Of a DNA stretch of 64,000 nt, positions 55,102 through 64,000 are shown one piece after another. The position numbers were made by a program, and so were the translations under genes. The DNA comes from Trichormus sp. M33_DOE_039. Its GTDB lineage: Bacteria > Cyanobacteriota > Cyanobacteriia > Cyanobacteriales > Nostocaceae. The stretch lies in assembly GCA_015296085.1 (NCBI GenBank), contig DVDT01000052.1, forward strand, positions 1 to 64,000, in the 5' to 3' direction. The notes below the pieces were generated by a model. That model saw only the letters and a program-made list of their open reading frames with translations, ran no database searches and had not been told where the DNA came from. How positions within the stretch are numbered: position 1 is the stretch's first letter; every line of letters begins with the position of its first letter.

Positions 55102-55659
55102 CTATCTTCTCACATTCCGCCGTAAAGTTTCAACTAATCGTTTGACTTTTATATCTAACGAATAGCCCCGATTCGACGAAACAATGAAAGTTCCTGCATA
55201 ACGATCATGGAAAGCTTGCCGCATCTGCGTATCAGATAAAGCAGCACCACAGTCAATTGCCAGGGGAATTACTAGCAGTATAGCAGTGGGATTGGCGCGA
55301 ATATTGCCCAAGGCAATAGACACCAAAATTGCACCAAAGCCAATTATAGCTTCTCTTTTCAAGAGTGCTAGTAACTGCGGAATCCTACCCACGACTTGAT
55401 CATTCTGCACTTCTAAGATTTTCAAGTCAAAGGCCCACCGCCCCAAACTTTGTCCTTGATTGTTATAAGCCACTAATACCCGTAAAATTAGCCAACCAAA
55501 GATAAAAACCAGGATTTGCATAAATTGAATCCCGATTTGATTACTTCCAAATAGAGAGCTGACTAGCCAAACAACGAGAAAGTCTAATCCCAAGGCCATA
55601 CCGCGCCGATTAATTTCAGCTTTGGGATAGTGTTTTTGGGGAACTCGTTCGATAGTCAT
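55102..55659 (-). CDS. RDD-family membrane protein
   Basis: About 185 residues from the ATG at 55659 (MTIERVPQKHYPKAE). An upstream in-frame start at 55755 would add 32 residues that overlap low-complexity sequence. RDD motif R-x-x-x-x-D in INRRGMALGLDFLVVWLVSS, four hydrophobic segments, and AYNNQGQSLGRWAFDLKILE. RDD proteins are small membrane proteins of unclear role (possible transport or export). It lies just upstream of rpmG on the same strand (43-base gap) and could be co-transcribed. Confidence 0.8.
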   Translation of the reverse strand: MTIERVPQKHYPKAEINRRGMALGLDFLVVWLVSSLFGSNQIGIQFMQILVFIFGWLILRVLVAYNNQGQSLGRWAFDLKILEVQNDQVVGRIPQLLALLKREAIIGFGAILVSIALGNIRANPTAILLVIPLAIDCGAALSDTQMRQAFHDRYAGTFIVSSNRGYSLDIKVKRLVETLRRNVRR

Positions 55660-56182
55660 AAAAATAAGGTGTAGGGGTTTAGGGGAGCTAGTTGCATGAG
55701 TGGGTTTTCCGACTTGAGCTTTCTTGGCGTGTGTCAGGGAGGCTACGGTGTACATACAAGTCTGATCAGCTTATCCTGCATCGTTATTGATCCCCCTAAA
55801 TCCACGCCACTTGCTTTAAGCCGGGAAACCCGACGACACTTGCTACAAGTCGGGCATTGCCCGCCCAACGCAGTGTCTCTCCAACGCAGTGGCTTCCCTT
55901 AAAAAAGGGGACTTTGATTCTAGTTCCCCCTTTTTCAAGGGGGGTTAGGGGGGATCAAGCCACATTTTGTACTTAGCAACAAAGATGTGTGTACACGGTA
56001 GGTGTCAGGGAGGGGAAAGAACTTACCACTATTCTTGTTTTGTCTTTCCTGCACCCCCGCTTCCCTCAATTTTAAGTAAATTTACTCTGAGATTTCTACT
56101 TAAATATGTCTTGAGAATGTTCAGCAACTCTTCTCTTATATCTTAAGGTGGAGGAAATAAGTATCTACAAACTAAAGCTAGA
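55660..56182. repeat. Intergenic region with Nostoc interspersed repeats
   Basis: 523 bp. 55790-55965 is a repeat block: GAAACCCGACGACACTTGCT, CAACGCAGTGTCTCTCC, then GACTTTGATTC flanked by the AAAAAAGGGG and CCCCTTTTTCAAGGGG inverted pair that frames many Nostoc repeats. No gene. The promoter of the hybrid kinase lies to the right. Confidence 0.6.
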
Positions 56183-59100
56183 ATGATTAGATTAAAAACA
56201 GCGTGGCATTCACTGAAATACGATTGTCTAGCAATATTGTTTGTTGTATTGGCAGCATTATCTACTGCTGCTTTAACCCCTGTTGTTAAATATCCTCTAT
56301 ATGCTTTTTTCTATGCATCTGTTGCCCTGAGTGCTTGGTGTGGTGGTACTCGTCCTGGCATAGTGGCAACTATATCAGCTTATATATTAATCAAATATTT
56401 CTGGAGTCTTCCTCTTTATTCGTTAGAGGTAAAAGGTGTTGATCAAATCATTCGTTTAGCATTATTTGTTCTGATTTCTCTGCTCATTGGCTCATTAAAC
56501 GGGAGCTTAAAAACTGCTAGGCAAAGACTCGAAAAAAAACTACAAGCATTAAGGGAACGTGAAGAACAATACCGAGTATTAACAGAAAATATTCCCCAGT
56601 TAATCTGGTTTGCTCATGCCGATGGTTCTGTAGAATATTTTAACCAGCGTTGGTATGACTATACTGGACTCTCGTCTTTAGAATCTCTGGGTAGTAAGTG
56701 GCAGCAAGTAGTTCATCCAGAGGATTTACCATTGGTGTTAGAGCAATGGGTTAATGCTTTAGAACAGGGAAATACTCTGGAACTAGAGTCTCGTTTACAG
56801 GAAAGAAACGGAGACTATCGTTGGCACATCACCCGCGCTGTACCTATGCTAGACCCCAATGGAGTTATTCAGCGTTGGTTTGGCAGTTCTACTGACATTC
56901 ATGAGCAGAAACAGATACAACAAACTCTTTACCAGCAAGAGCAAGAACATATTCAATTACTGCTAGAGTTAGAAACACAGCAAAAACGGCTAGAAGCTGT
57001 GCTGCAACAAATGCCTGCGGGGTTAATTATTGCAGATGCGCCATCGGGTAAGTTGCTGCTTGGTAATCCACAAGTAGAGCAGATTTGGCGGCATTCGTTT
57101 ATACCTGCGGAAAAGATTGATCAATACCAAGGATACGTGGGTTTTGATGCAGATGGTCGTCCCTACAGTCCCCATGAATGGCCATTGGCTCGTTCTATTA
57201 GCACAGGGGAGGTTGTGGTCAACGAAGAAATTAGGTTTTTGCGGGGGGATGGAACACAAGGGGTAATGCTAGTTAACTCAGCTCCGATTCTTGACAATCA
57301 GGGAAAGATTACGGGGGGTGTAGTAACTTTCTACGATATTACAGAACGCAAACAAGCACAGGAAGCTTTGCGTGAGAGTGAAGAACGTTTCCGACAAATG
57401 GCGGAGACAATAGAAGATGTGTTTTGGGTGAGTACGAACATTCAAGCAGACTATCAAGTTCTCTATGTTAGCCCCGCCTATGAAACTATTTGGGGCAATT
57501 CTTGCGAGAGTTTGTATGACAATCCCTATACCTGGATGGAATCTATACATCCCGAAGATCAGCAGCGAGTTAGGCAAGAGTACTTTGAACGATCGCTCCA
57601 GGGCAATGTTCTGATGGAGTTTCGGATAGTGCGGCCTGATGGTTCAATCCGTTGGATACGCGATCGCTCCTTCCCGATTCTAGACGAAAATGGCAGGATA
57701 TACCGTCAAGTAGGTATAGCAGAAGATATTACTGACCGCAAACAAACAGAAATCGCCTTACAAGAAAGTCAGGCTCTATTTGAAAGCTTCATGCAGCAGA
57801 TACCAGGTACTGCATTTATCAAAGATCAACAGGGAAAATACATATATGTTAATTCGGTGGGGGCAGAACTTGTAGGTCGAGACATAGCTGAGGTGATTGG
57901 GAAAACAGATTTTGAATTATTCCCAACATCAGATGCTCAACAGTTACGAGAGCGCGATCGCGCTATTCTCAACTTGAATCAGCCTGTGGAATTAGAAGAA
58001 ATGGTGACTCAAGGTGATCAAGAACGTCATTTTATGACGTATAAGTTTCCTTTTATTGATGCTGCTGGACAACAGATGTTAGCGGGGATGTCCTTTGATA
58101 TTACTGAACGCAAATATTTAGAATATGCCTTAAAAGCTAGTGAGACAAAATTTCGGCGTTTAGTTAATGCCAATATTATCGGTGTGATTGTGTCTGATTC
58201 AGAATCCATTATTGAAGCCAATGATTCATTTTTACAAATGCTGGACTACTCTCAGGAAGATTTGACCAGGCGAAATTTGCGCTGGCGGGACATGACTCCG
58301 CCAGAATATTGGCATTTAGATGAGCAGGGTATCAAAGAGTTACAAGCTACTGGCAAATGTACACCATTTGCGAAAGAATATATCCGCAAAGATGGCAATC
58401 GAGTACCTGTTTTTCTAGGTGCAACAGTTCTGGAGGAATCACCGCTGACTTGGTTGTGTTTTGTGCTGGATCTCAGTCAACAGCAGCAAGCAGAAACAGC
58501 ACTACGGCAAAGCGAAGAGCGATTCCGTTTAGCAGCGCAGGCTGTAGCCGGGATTGTATATGATTGGGATGTGCGAAGGGGTTTTGTTTACCGTTCTGAG
58601 GGTTTGTATCAGGTAACTGGGTTTCATCCCGAAGAAGTTCCACAAACCGACACTTGGTGGTCAGAACGTGTCCATCCAGATGATTTGGCTCAATGTGAAC
58701 CAATTTGGCTGGCTGTTTCGACTGGCACACAGGATCGCTATGATGCGGAATACCGAGTTCGTCATAAGGATGGACATTGGGTTCACCTTTGGGATCAAGG
58801 ATATCTGATCCGTGATCAGCATGGACAGATAGTGCGAGTAGTTGGCTCTAGTGCAGATATTAGCGATCGCAAACGAGCCGAAGTTGAGCGACTGGAATTA
58901 TTGGAACGGGAGCAACTAGCACGGACTAAGGCAGAGGAAGCCAACCGCATTAAAGACGAATTTTTGGCAGTTTTATCCCATGAGTTGCGATCGCCACTTA
59001 ACCCGATTTTAGGTTGGGCAAAACTGTTGCGCTCTCGTCAATTCGACCAGTCAACCTTAAACAAGGCTTTAGAAACTATTGAGCGCAATGCTAAATTGCA

Positions 59101-60058
59101 AACCAAGTTAATTGATGATTTACTCGATGTTTCTCGCATCTTAAGAGGTAAATTAACTCTCAAGATTAGCCCAGTTAATTTAGTTCCCACTATTACAGAG
59201 GCGTTGGAGACAGTGCGTTTGGCGGCGGAAGCTAAATCTCTCCAGATTCAGACTTTTATTGATGACGTAGGGATGGTATTGGGAGATGCGGCACGATTGC
59301 AGCAAGTAGTGTGGAATTTATTATCAAATGCGGTCAAATTTACCCCATCGGGTGGGAAAATTGTCATTAGATTAGCAAAAGTAGATGCTCAAGCACAAAT
59401 ACAAGTCATTGATACTGGGATTGGCATAGAGCCGCAGTTTCTACCCTATATTTTTGATTATTTTCGGCAAGCAGACAGCAGTATTACTAGAAATTTTGGT
59501 GGGTTAGGCTTAGGGTTGGCGATCGTGCGTCACCTTGTAGAACTTCATGGTGGTGTAATCCGCGCCGAAAGTTTAGGAGACAGACAAGGAACAACATTTA
59601 CAGTACAGTTTCCAATTTGGAATCAAAGAGACACAGAAGCGCAAAAAAATAGCAAAGGCGATTTTGCTGCTTTGTGTCTTGAGGGTGTCAGAATTATCAC
59701 CGTGGATGATGATGCTGATACCCGTGATTATATTGCCTGTGCCTTAAAACAAGCTGGTGCTGAGGTCGTAGTTGTGAATTCAGCCTTAGAAGTGCTGAAA
59801 ATCATCAGCCAATCCCAGGTAGATATTTTGCTGGCTGATATTGGCATGCCAGATATAGATGGATACACTTTAATGCGTCAGATTCGAGAGCTATCACCAG
59901 AAAGGGGAGGAAACATTCCCGCGATCGCCCTGACTGCCTACACTAGAGAGAGTGATCAACAGCAAGCAATGGCTGCTGGTTTTCAAAAGCATATGTCCAA
60001 ACCAGTTGATCCATTTGAACTAGCGCAAGTGATTGCCAATCTATTAGGACGAAAGTGA
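56183..60058 (+). CDS. Giant hybrid histidine kinase with DUF4118-like membrane anchor, PAS array and receiver
   Basis: 1291 residues. N-terminal membrane part about 1-115 (KdpD/DUF4118-like, ASVALSAWCGGTRPGIVATI), then about six PAS/PAC units, several with PAC endings DITERKQAQEALRE or DITDRKQTE. HisKA with His933 (FLAVLSHELRSPLNPIL), HATPase with NLLSNAVKFTPSGGKI and GLGLGLAIVRHLVELHGG, and a C-terminal receiver whose phospho-Asp is Asp1219 (ILLADIGMPDIDG). Signal: phosphorelay in one chain with no separate regulator. Its stop overlaps the moeA start (GTGA), so moeA expression may depend on it. Confidence 0.92.
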   Translation: MIRLKTAWHSLKYDCLAILFVVLAALSTAALTPVVKYPLYAFFYASVALSAWCGGTRPGIVATISAYILIKYFWSLPLYSLEVKGVDQIIRLALFVLISLLIGSLNGSLKTARQRLEKKLQALREREEQYRVLTENIPQLIWFAHADGSVEYFNQRWYDYTGLSSLESLGSKWQQVVHPEDLPLVLEQWVNALEQGNTLELESRLQERNGDYRWHITRAVPMLDPNGVIQRWFGSSTDIHEQKQIQQTLYQQEQEHIQLLLELETQQKRLEAVLQQMPAGLIIADAPSGKLLLGNPQVEQIWRHSFIPAEKIDQYQGYVGFDADGRPYSPHEWPLARSISTGEVVVNEEIRFLRGDGTQGVMLVNSAPILDNQGKITGGVVTFYDITERKQAQEALRESEERFRQMAETIEDVFWVSTNIQADYQVLYVSPAYETIWGNSCESLYDNPYTWMESIHPEDQQRVRQEYFERSLQGNVLMEFRIVRPDGSIRWIRDRSFPILDENGRIYRQVGIAEDITDRKQTEIALQESQALFESFMQQIPGTAFIKDQQGKYIYVNSVGAELVGRDIAEVIGKTDFELFPTSDAQQLRERDRAILNLNQPVELEEMVTQGDQERHFMTYKFPFIDAAGQQMLAGMSFDITERKYLEYALKASETKFRRLVNANIIGVIVSDSESIIEANDSFLQMLDYSQEDLTRRNLRWRDMTPPEYWHLDEQGIKELQATGKCTPFAKEYIRKDGNRVPVFLGATVLEESPLTWLCFVLDLSQQQQAETALRQSEERFRLAAQAVAGIVYDWDVRRGFVYRSEGLYQVTGFHPEEVPQTDTWWSERVHPDDLAQCEPIWLAVSTGTQDRYDAEYRVRHKDGHWVHLWDQGYLIRDQHGQIVRVVGSSADISDRKRAEVERLELLEREQLARTKAEEANRIKDEFLAVLSHELRSPLNPILGWAKLLRSRQFDQSTLNKALETIERNAKLQTKLIDDLLDVSRILRGKLTLKISPVNLVPTITEALETVRLAAEAKSLQIQTFIDDVGMVLGDAARLQQVVWNLLSNAVKFTPSGGKIVIRLAKVDAQAQIQVIDTGIGIEPQFLPYIFDYFRQADSSITRNFGGLGLGLAIVRHLVELHGGVIRAESLGDRQGTTFTVQFPIWNQRDTEAQKNSKGDFAALCLEGVRIITVDDDADTRDYIACALKQAGAEVVVVNSALEVLKIISQSQVDILLADIGMPDIDGYTLMRQIRELSPERGGNIPAIALTAYTRESDQQQAMAAGFQKHMSKPVDPFELAQVIANLLGRK

Positions 60059-61296
60059 ATATGTTATCAGTTAGGGATGCAGCAGATACTATTTTTAATT
60101 TAGTTAAGCCGTTAGATAACCAACAAGATACAGAAGTTATAGATTTATTCGCCGCCAACGGACGCGTTTTAGCCACACCCGTCACCAGTCTCTTAGATTT
60201 TCCCCACTGGGATAATTCCGCGATGGATGGTTATGCAGTACGTTATGAAGATGTCAAAAATTCTAGTACTGAACAGCCAGTTAGTTTAGAAATCGTCGCA
60301 GAAATTCCCGCAGGGTACCAACCACCATTTCCCCTCCAAGCAGGACAAGCCGCCCGCATTTTTACTGGTGCAGTCATCCCCAACGGCGCAGATACCGTAG
60401 TCATGCAAGAGAAAACACGCCGGGAAGATCACCAAGTTTGGATTCTCACCACACCCCAACCAGGAGAATTTGTCAGACGCAAAGCTTCTTATTACCAAGC
60501 AGGTACACAATTATTACCAACCGGTATCAGGTTAACTGCGGCAGAAATTGCAATTTTAGCAGCATTTCAGTCTTCCCCAGTTAGAGTTTACCGCCGTCCC
60601 CGTGTAGCAATTTTTTCCACAGGCGATGAATTAGTGACAGTCAATCAACCCTTACAACCAGGACAAATTGTTGATTCTAATCAGTATGCTTTAGCCGCTT
60701 TGGTGCAACAAAGTGGAGCAGAACCAATATTATTAGGCATTGTTAAAGATCATCCAGAAGCTTTAGCGCAAACCATTCAGCAAGCTATCACCAACGCCGA
60801 TATAGTAATTTCCTCCGGTGGTGTTTCTGTTGGTGATTATGACTACATTGACAAAATTCTCACTTCCCTAGGTGCGACAATTCCTATCCACTCCGTTGAA
60901 ATGCGTCCAGGAAAACCCCTCACCGTTGCCACATTTCCCAGTCCCCAGTCCCCCATATATTTCGGCTTACCAGGAAATCCGGCGGCAGTGCTGGTGACAT
61001 TTTGGCGATTTGTACAGCCAGCAATTAAGAAATTGGCAGGACTTGCAGAGGATTGGAAAGCGGAATTTGTGAATGTGCGATCGCATGATGAGCTGCGATC
61101 AGACGGGAGGCGCGAAACTTATATTTGGGGACGTTTGGTTTTAATTGATGGAGTTTATGAATTTCACAAAGCCGGAGGTAGTCATAGTTCCGGGAATTTA
61201 ATTAATTTAGCTCAGACTAATGCCTTAGCTGTGCTGGCAGTAGGTCAAACATTAATTTCACCAGGAGAAGAAGTACAGGTTTTACAACTGATGTAA
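60055..61296 (+). CDS. moeA: Molybdopterin molybdenumtransferase MoeA
   Basis: About 413 residues from a GTG overlapping the kinase stop by four bases; AGGA is 5 bases before the GTG. An ATG at 60061 (MLSVRDAADTIFNLVKPL) is the alternative and fits the usual family start. Motifs: DFPHWDNSAMDGYAVR, RIFTGAVIPNGADTVVMQE, FSTGDELV, SSGGVSVGDYDYIDKIL, GKPLTVATF and GLPGNPAAVLVTFWRF. MoeA inserts molybdenum into molybdopterin. With moaA in the same window it marks active Moco synthesis. Confidence 0.95.
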   Translation: MNMLSVRDAADTIFNLVKPLDNQQDTEVIDLFAANGRVLATPVTSLLDFPHWDNSAMDGYAVRYEDVKNSSTEQPVSLEIVAEIPAGYQPPFPLQAGQAARIFTGAVIPNGADTVVMQEKTRREDHQVWILTTPQPGEFVRRKASYYQAGTQLLPTGIRLTAAEIAILAAFQSSPVRVYRRPRVAIFSTGDELVTVNQPLQPGQIVDSNQYALAALVQQSGAEPILLGIVKDHPEALAQTIQQAITNADIVISSGGVSVGDYDYIDKILTSLGATIPIHSVEMRPGKPLTVATFPSPQSPIYFGLPGNPAAVLVTFWRFVQPAIKKLAGLAEDWKAEFVNVRSHDELRSDGRRETYIWGRLVLIDGVYEFHKAGGSHSSGNLINLAQTNALAVLAVGQTLISPGEEVQVLQLM

Positions 61297-61333
61297 CACT
61301 AATATTCCTTGGCAAAGCATCTACCAAGGATAG

Positions 61334-61443
61334 ATTGCAATTTCTACTAATCCCTATTAGGGATTGAAACTTGGTGATTAAGATTTACAAACTAATTCCT
61401 TTTAAAATTGCAATTTCTACTAATCCCTATTAGGGATTGAAAT
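61334..61443 (+). CRISPR. Orphan mini CRISPR: two repeats, one spacer
   Basis: Two copies of a 37-bp repeat (ATTGCAATTTCTACTAATCC and CTATTAGGGATTGAAAC) at 61334-61370 and 61407-61443, the second ending in AAAT rather than AAAC. The 36-bp spacer is 61371-61406. Repeats of this ending (GGATTGAAAC) are typical of Nostoc CRISPRs. No cas gene is in the window. The degenerate last base marks the leader-distal end, so the array reads on the plus strand. Confidence 0.88.
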
Positions 61444-61642
61444 AAGCAGATAAAGCGATCGCCTGAAGTGGAAATTTAAGTTTTAAGGTTCAATTTCGCG
61501 GATGGTTTAAATTGAATTTTTCTGCAAACGACTGTAGCACGAGGAACACAGACATTTTTCCACACAAGAGAATTTCTACACCTACCCATCCGCGGATTCA
61601 GAACTATTTTTACCCAGTTCTTAACTGTTCCCTGTCACTTCT

Positions 61643-61792
61643 CAATACGGTTCGGATAAGCAGGGAAGGAAAGAGGGTTATTTTCAGCATTCTTCTCTTC
61701 CCCTGCCTGCCTTAACGGTACAGATGGCAGAAACGGCGTTGACGCTTCCCCTGCCTGCCTTAATCAAGAAATTCTTTAACCGAACGGTATTG
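61643..61792. mobile_element. MITE-like element at the end of ppsA
   Basis: About 150 bp with terminal inverted repeats CAATACGGTTCGG (61643-61655) and CCGAACGGTATTG (61780-61792), one mismatch, flanked by a 10-bp direct repeat (TGTCACTTCT 61633-61642 and TGTCACCTCT 61793-61802) that reads as a target-site duplication. No coding capacity. Internally CTTCCCCTGCCTGCCTTAA occurs twice (61697 and 61745). Confidence 0.7.
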
Positions 61793-61794
61793 TG

Positions 61795-64000
61795 TCACCT
61801 CTTCTCTACCTTCGCCACTTCTAACATTGTTTTTAACACTGAATCAGGATTGAGACTAATAGAATCAATACCCTGTTCCACCAAAAATTGGGCAAATTCT
61901 GGGTAGTCGCTGGGTGCTTGTCCACAAATCCCGATTTTGCGGTTGTGTTTCTTCGCTGCTTCTATCGCCATTTTTACCATTTGCTTCACAGCCGGACTGC
62001 GTTCATCAAACAGTCGCGCTACTAAAGCAGAATCTCTATCTAATCCTAATGTCAACTGAGTTAAATCATTAGAACCAATCGAGAAGCCGTCAAATACCTC
62101 AGCAAATTGTTCCGCCATAATCACATTACTAGGTAACTCGCACATCACGTAAACTTGTAAGTTGTTCACGCCTTGTTCGAGTCCATTTTTCGCCATCTCC
62201 GCTAAAACTAAGCGTCCCTCTTCAGGAGTACGACAGAAAGGAATCATGGGGATGACATTGGTTAAACCCATTTCTTCCCGTACCCGTTTGATGGCTTGAC
62301 ACTCTAAAGCAAAACCTTCTCTGTAGCCTTCATCATAATATCTTGCTGCACCCCGCCAACCCAACATGGGGTTTTCTTCTTTTGGCTCAAATTGTCTCCC
62401 CCCTTCCAAATTGGCGTATTCATTACTTTTAAAATCAGACATACGCACAATCACAGGTTTGGGATAAAACGCCGCCGCGATTCTGCCGATCCCTTGGGCT
62501 AATTTATCGACAAAATATTGGGGTTTATCTTCATACATAGCTGTAATTGCAGCTATTTTGGCTTTTGATTCAACATCTTCTAATTTGTCGTAGTAAATCA
62601 ACGCCAGAGGATGAATTTGGATTTGGTTAGCAATAATAAACTCAGTCCGCGCCAAACCTACCCCATCATTAGGAATTGCAGATAAACTCAAGGCTTCTTG
62701 AGGATTCCCGACATTCATTAAAATCTGGGTACGGGTACGGGGTAAGTTTTCTAAAGCCACTTCTTCGACTTCAAAAGGTAATAAACCTGCATAAACTTTG
62801 CCTTCTTCCCCTTCCGCACAAGAAACTGTCACTTCTTGGCCAGTAGTTAAAACCTCCGTCGCGTTACCACAACCAACGATCGCCGGCACGCCCAATTCCC
62901 GTGCGATAATGGCTGCGTGACAAGTCCGTCCCCCAGCATTGGTAATAATTGCGCTGGCACGTTTCATAATGGGTTCCCAGTCTGGGTCAGTTCTCTGAGT
63001 AACTAACACATCCCCAGCTTGGAAGGTATCAATTTCTTTCACATCCAAAATTACCCGCACTTTCCCCTGACTAATCGCTTCCCCTATCGCCCTACCAGTC
63101 ACAAGAAGCGGTAGAGGGTGAGAAGTTTCCCCAGTCCCCAATACCAACCGATAACTCCGCAAAACATTACCGTTTTTCTGCGATTGGACTGTTTCAGGAC
63201 GCGCCTGTACTATAAATAGTTGATTAGTGATACCATCTTTTGCCCATTCAATATCCATCGGGGTATAACTTCCGTGGACTTGGGAGTAATGTTCTTCAAT
63301 TAAACAAGCCCAATCTGCTAGTTGTAAAATCTCTGCATCACTGAGAGCAAATTGGTTTTTTTCTAAAGTTGATGCAGGGATATTTTTAGTCAGATTTGAG
63401 CCTTCATCATAGACCATTTTTAATTCTTTACTGCCCAATTTTTTATCAATGATGGGACGAAAGCCTTTTTTTAATGTGGGTTTAAATACATAATATTCAT
63501 CTGGGTTAACTGTTCCTTGGACAACGTTTTCTCCTAAGCCATAAGCAGCTGTAATTAAAGCCGCATCTTTAAAACCTGTTTCGGTATCAATAGAAAACAT
63601 TACCCCAGAGGTGGCTAAGTCAGAACGCACCATTTTTTGTACACCCACCGCTAAAGCAACACTAAAATGATCGAATCCTTTAGTGTGACGATAAGAGATA
63701 GCACGGTCAGTAAATAAAGAAGCAAAGCAACGATGACAAGCTGCTAAGACACCTTCGACACCAACGACATTTAAATAAGTTTCTTGCTGTCCGGCGAAAC
63801 TTGCATCAGGTAAGTCTTCGGCGGTAGCACTAGAACGCACAGCAACGTCTGTATTGGGATTGTACAGTTCACACAAACTTTTATAGGCTCGCGCGATCGC
63901 CTGTCGTAATTCTACCGGAAATGGCGTATTCATCAGGAGCGATCGCGCCTGTTTTCCCCTAGCTTGTAAATTTTTGACATCTTCCACATCCAAATCAGCA
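61795..64000 (-). CDS. ppsA: Phosphoenolpyruvate synthase, start outside window
   Basis: The visible 735 codons cover most of a PEP synthase (usual length about 790-820); the first part is beyond 64000, where the frame stays open (codons for A-D-L-D-V-E-D). ATP-grasp part: NTDVAVRSSATAEDLPDASF and AGQQETYLNV. Phospho-His domain: GGRTCHAAIIARELGVPAI. PEP-binding C-terminal barrel: VGLARTEFIIANQI, EENPMLGWRGAARYY, SIGSNDLTQLTLGLDRDSAL, KIGICGQAPSDYPEFA. It makes PEP from pyruvate and ATP. The stop TGA lies inside the right-hand target duplication of the MITE-like element. Confidence 0.95.
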   Translation of the reverse strand, partial: ADLDVEDVKNLQARGKQARSLLMNTPFPVELRQAIARAYKSLCELYNPNTDVAVRSSATAEDLPDASFAGQQETYLNVVGVEGVLAACHRCFASLFTDRAISYRHTKGFDHFSVALAVGVQKMVRSDLATSGVMFSIDTETGFKDAALITAAYGLGENVVQGTVNPDEYYVFKPTLKKGFRPIIDKKLGSKELKMVYDEGSNLTKNIPASTLEKNQFALSDAEILQLADWACLIEEHYSQVHGSYTPMDIEWAKDGITNQLFIVQARPETVQSQKNGNVLRSYRLVLGTGETSHPLPLLVTGRAIGEAISQGKVRVILDVKEIDTFQAGDVLVTQRTDPDWEPIMKRASAIITNAGGRTCHAAIIARELGVPAIVGCGNATEVLTTGQEVTVSCAEGEEGKVYAGLLPFEVEEVALENLPRTRTQILMNVGNPQEALSLSAIPNDGVGLARTEFIIANQIQIHPLALIYYDKLEDVESKAKIAAITAMYEDKPQYFVDKLAQGIGRIAAAFYPKPVIVRMSDFKSNEYANLEGGRQFEPKEENPMLGWRGAARYYDEGYREGFALECQAIKRVREEMGLTNVIPMIPFCRTPEEGRLVLAEMAKNGLEQGVNNLQVYVMCELPSNVIMAEQFAEVFDGFSIGSNDLTQLTLGLDRDSALVARLFDERSPAVKQMVKMAIEAAKKHNRKIGICGQAPSDYPEFAQFLVEQGIDSISLNPDSVLKTMLEVAKVEKR

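Noticed and set aside
55696-55902. 68-codon plus-strand frame upstream of the hybrid kinase
   Set aside because: Sits in repeat-block sequence and overlaps the 5' end of the RDD gene on the other strand.

Overview
The window is chromosomal DNA of a filamentous, heterocyst-forming cyanobacterium of the Nostoc/Anabaena group. The evidence is hetR, a PatX-type RGSGR peptide gene, a glnA/gifA nitrogen switch with NtcA sites, a phycobilisome core gene (apcF), frequent GCGATCGC (HIP1) octamers, and the small interspersed repeats typical of Nostoc genomes. From memory, the order apcF - glnA - gifA - patX - hetR matches the hetR neighbourhood of Anabaena sp. PCC 7120; this was not checked by alignment.

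Layout. 1-3.9 kb: the 3' part of a large NACHT-type STAND NTPase gene with nearly identical WD40 DNA repeats, followed by relics of xisI-like and Rpn/DUF4351-like genes. 4.2-6.9 kb: apcF, glnA and gifA with two perfect GTA-N8-TAC NtcA sites. 7.3-16 kb: a ferritin-like protein, patX with an upstream TCCGGA motif, an FAD oxidoreductase, an unusual AT-rich M50 metalloprotease-TPR gene, a Ser/Thr kinase, a zinc alcohol dehydrogenase and a Pit phosphate transporter. 16.6-21 kb: a coiled-coil/Pro-rich/DMT transporter fusion, a 1.15-kb hetR leader with a TCCGGA motif and a 28-bp perfect palindrome, and hetR. 21.5-38.6 kb: mostly housekeeping and accessory genes (rpsD, moaA, type-4 uracil-DNA glycosylase, TPR proteins, NADAR, a histidine kinase paired with a PhnD-like binding protein, ycf23, DegT, fetB, and a CBS protein with a HEPN-like motif). 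38.9-44 kb: a four-helix copper protein, a PAS histidine kinase and an AMIN/beta-lactamase-like protein. 44.6-49.4 kb: accessory region with a secreted Ser-rich protein, a Trypco1 protein divergent from a caspase-STAND-WD40 protein, a 42-bp tandem repeat and a DUF1902 pseudogene. 49.4-64 kb: a degenerate MBL protein, another histidine kinase, an RNase II family gene, rpsR, rpmG, an RDD protein, a giant hybrid PAS kinase overlapping moeA, an orphan two-repeat CRISPR, a MITE-like element at the ppsA stop codon, and ppsA running off the right edge.

How the parts fit. The left third is a nitrogen and cell-fate neighbourhood: NtcA control of glutamine synthetase and its inactivating factor, plus the differentiation master regulator HetR and its RGSGR-containing antagonist PatX, both with TCCGGA motifs upstream. 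The strongest candidates for little-described biology are the Trypco1 + caspase-STAND-WD40 pair (45.4-48.8 kb) and the NACHT-WD40 protein at the left edge. Both look like NTP-dependent conflict or self/non-self systems with recently homogenised WD40 sensors. Four large histidine kinases lie in the window with no separate response-regulator gene nearby.
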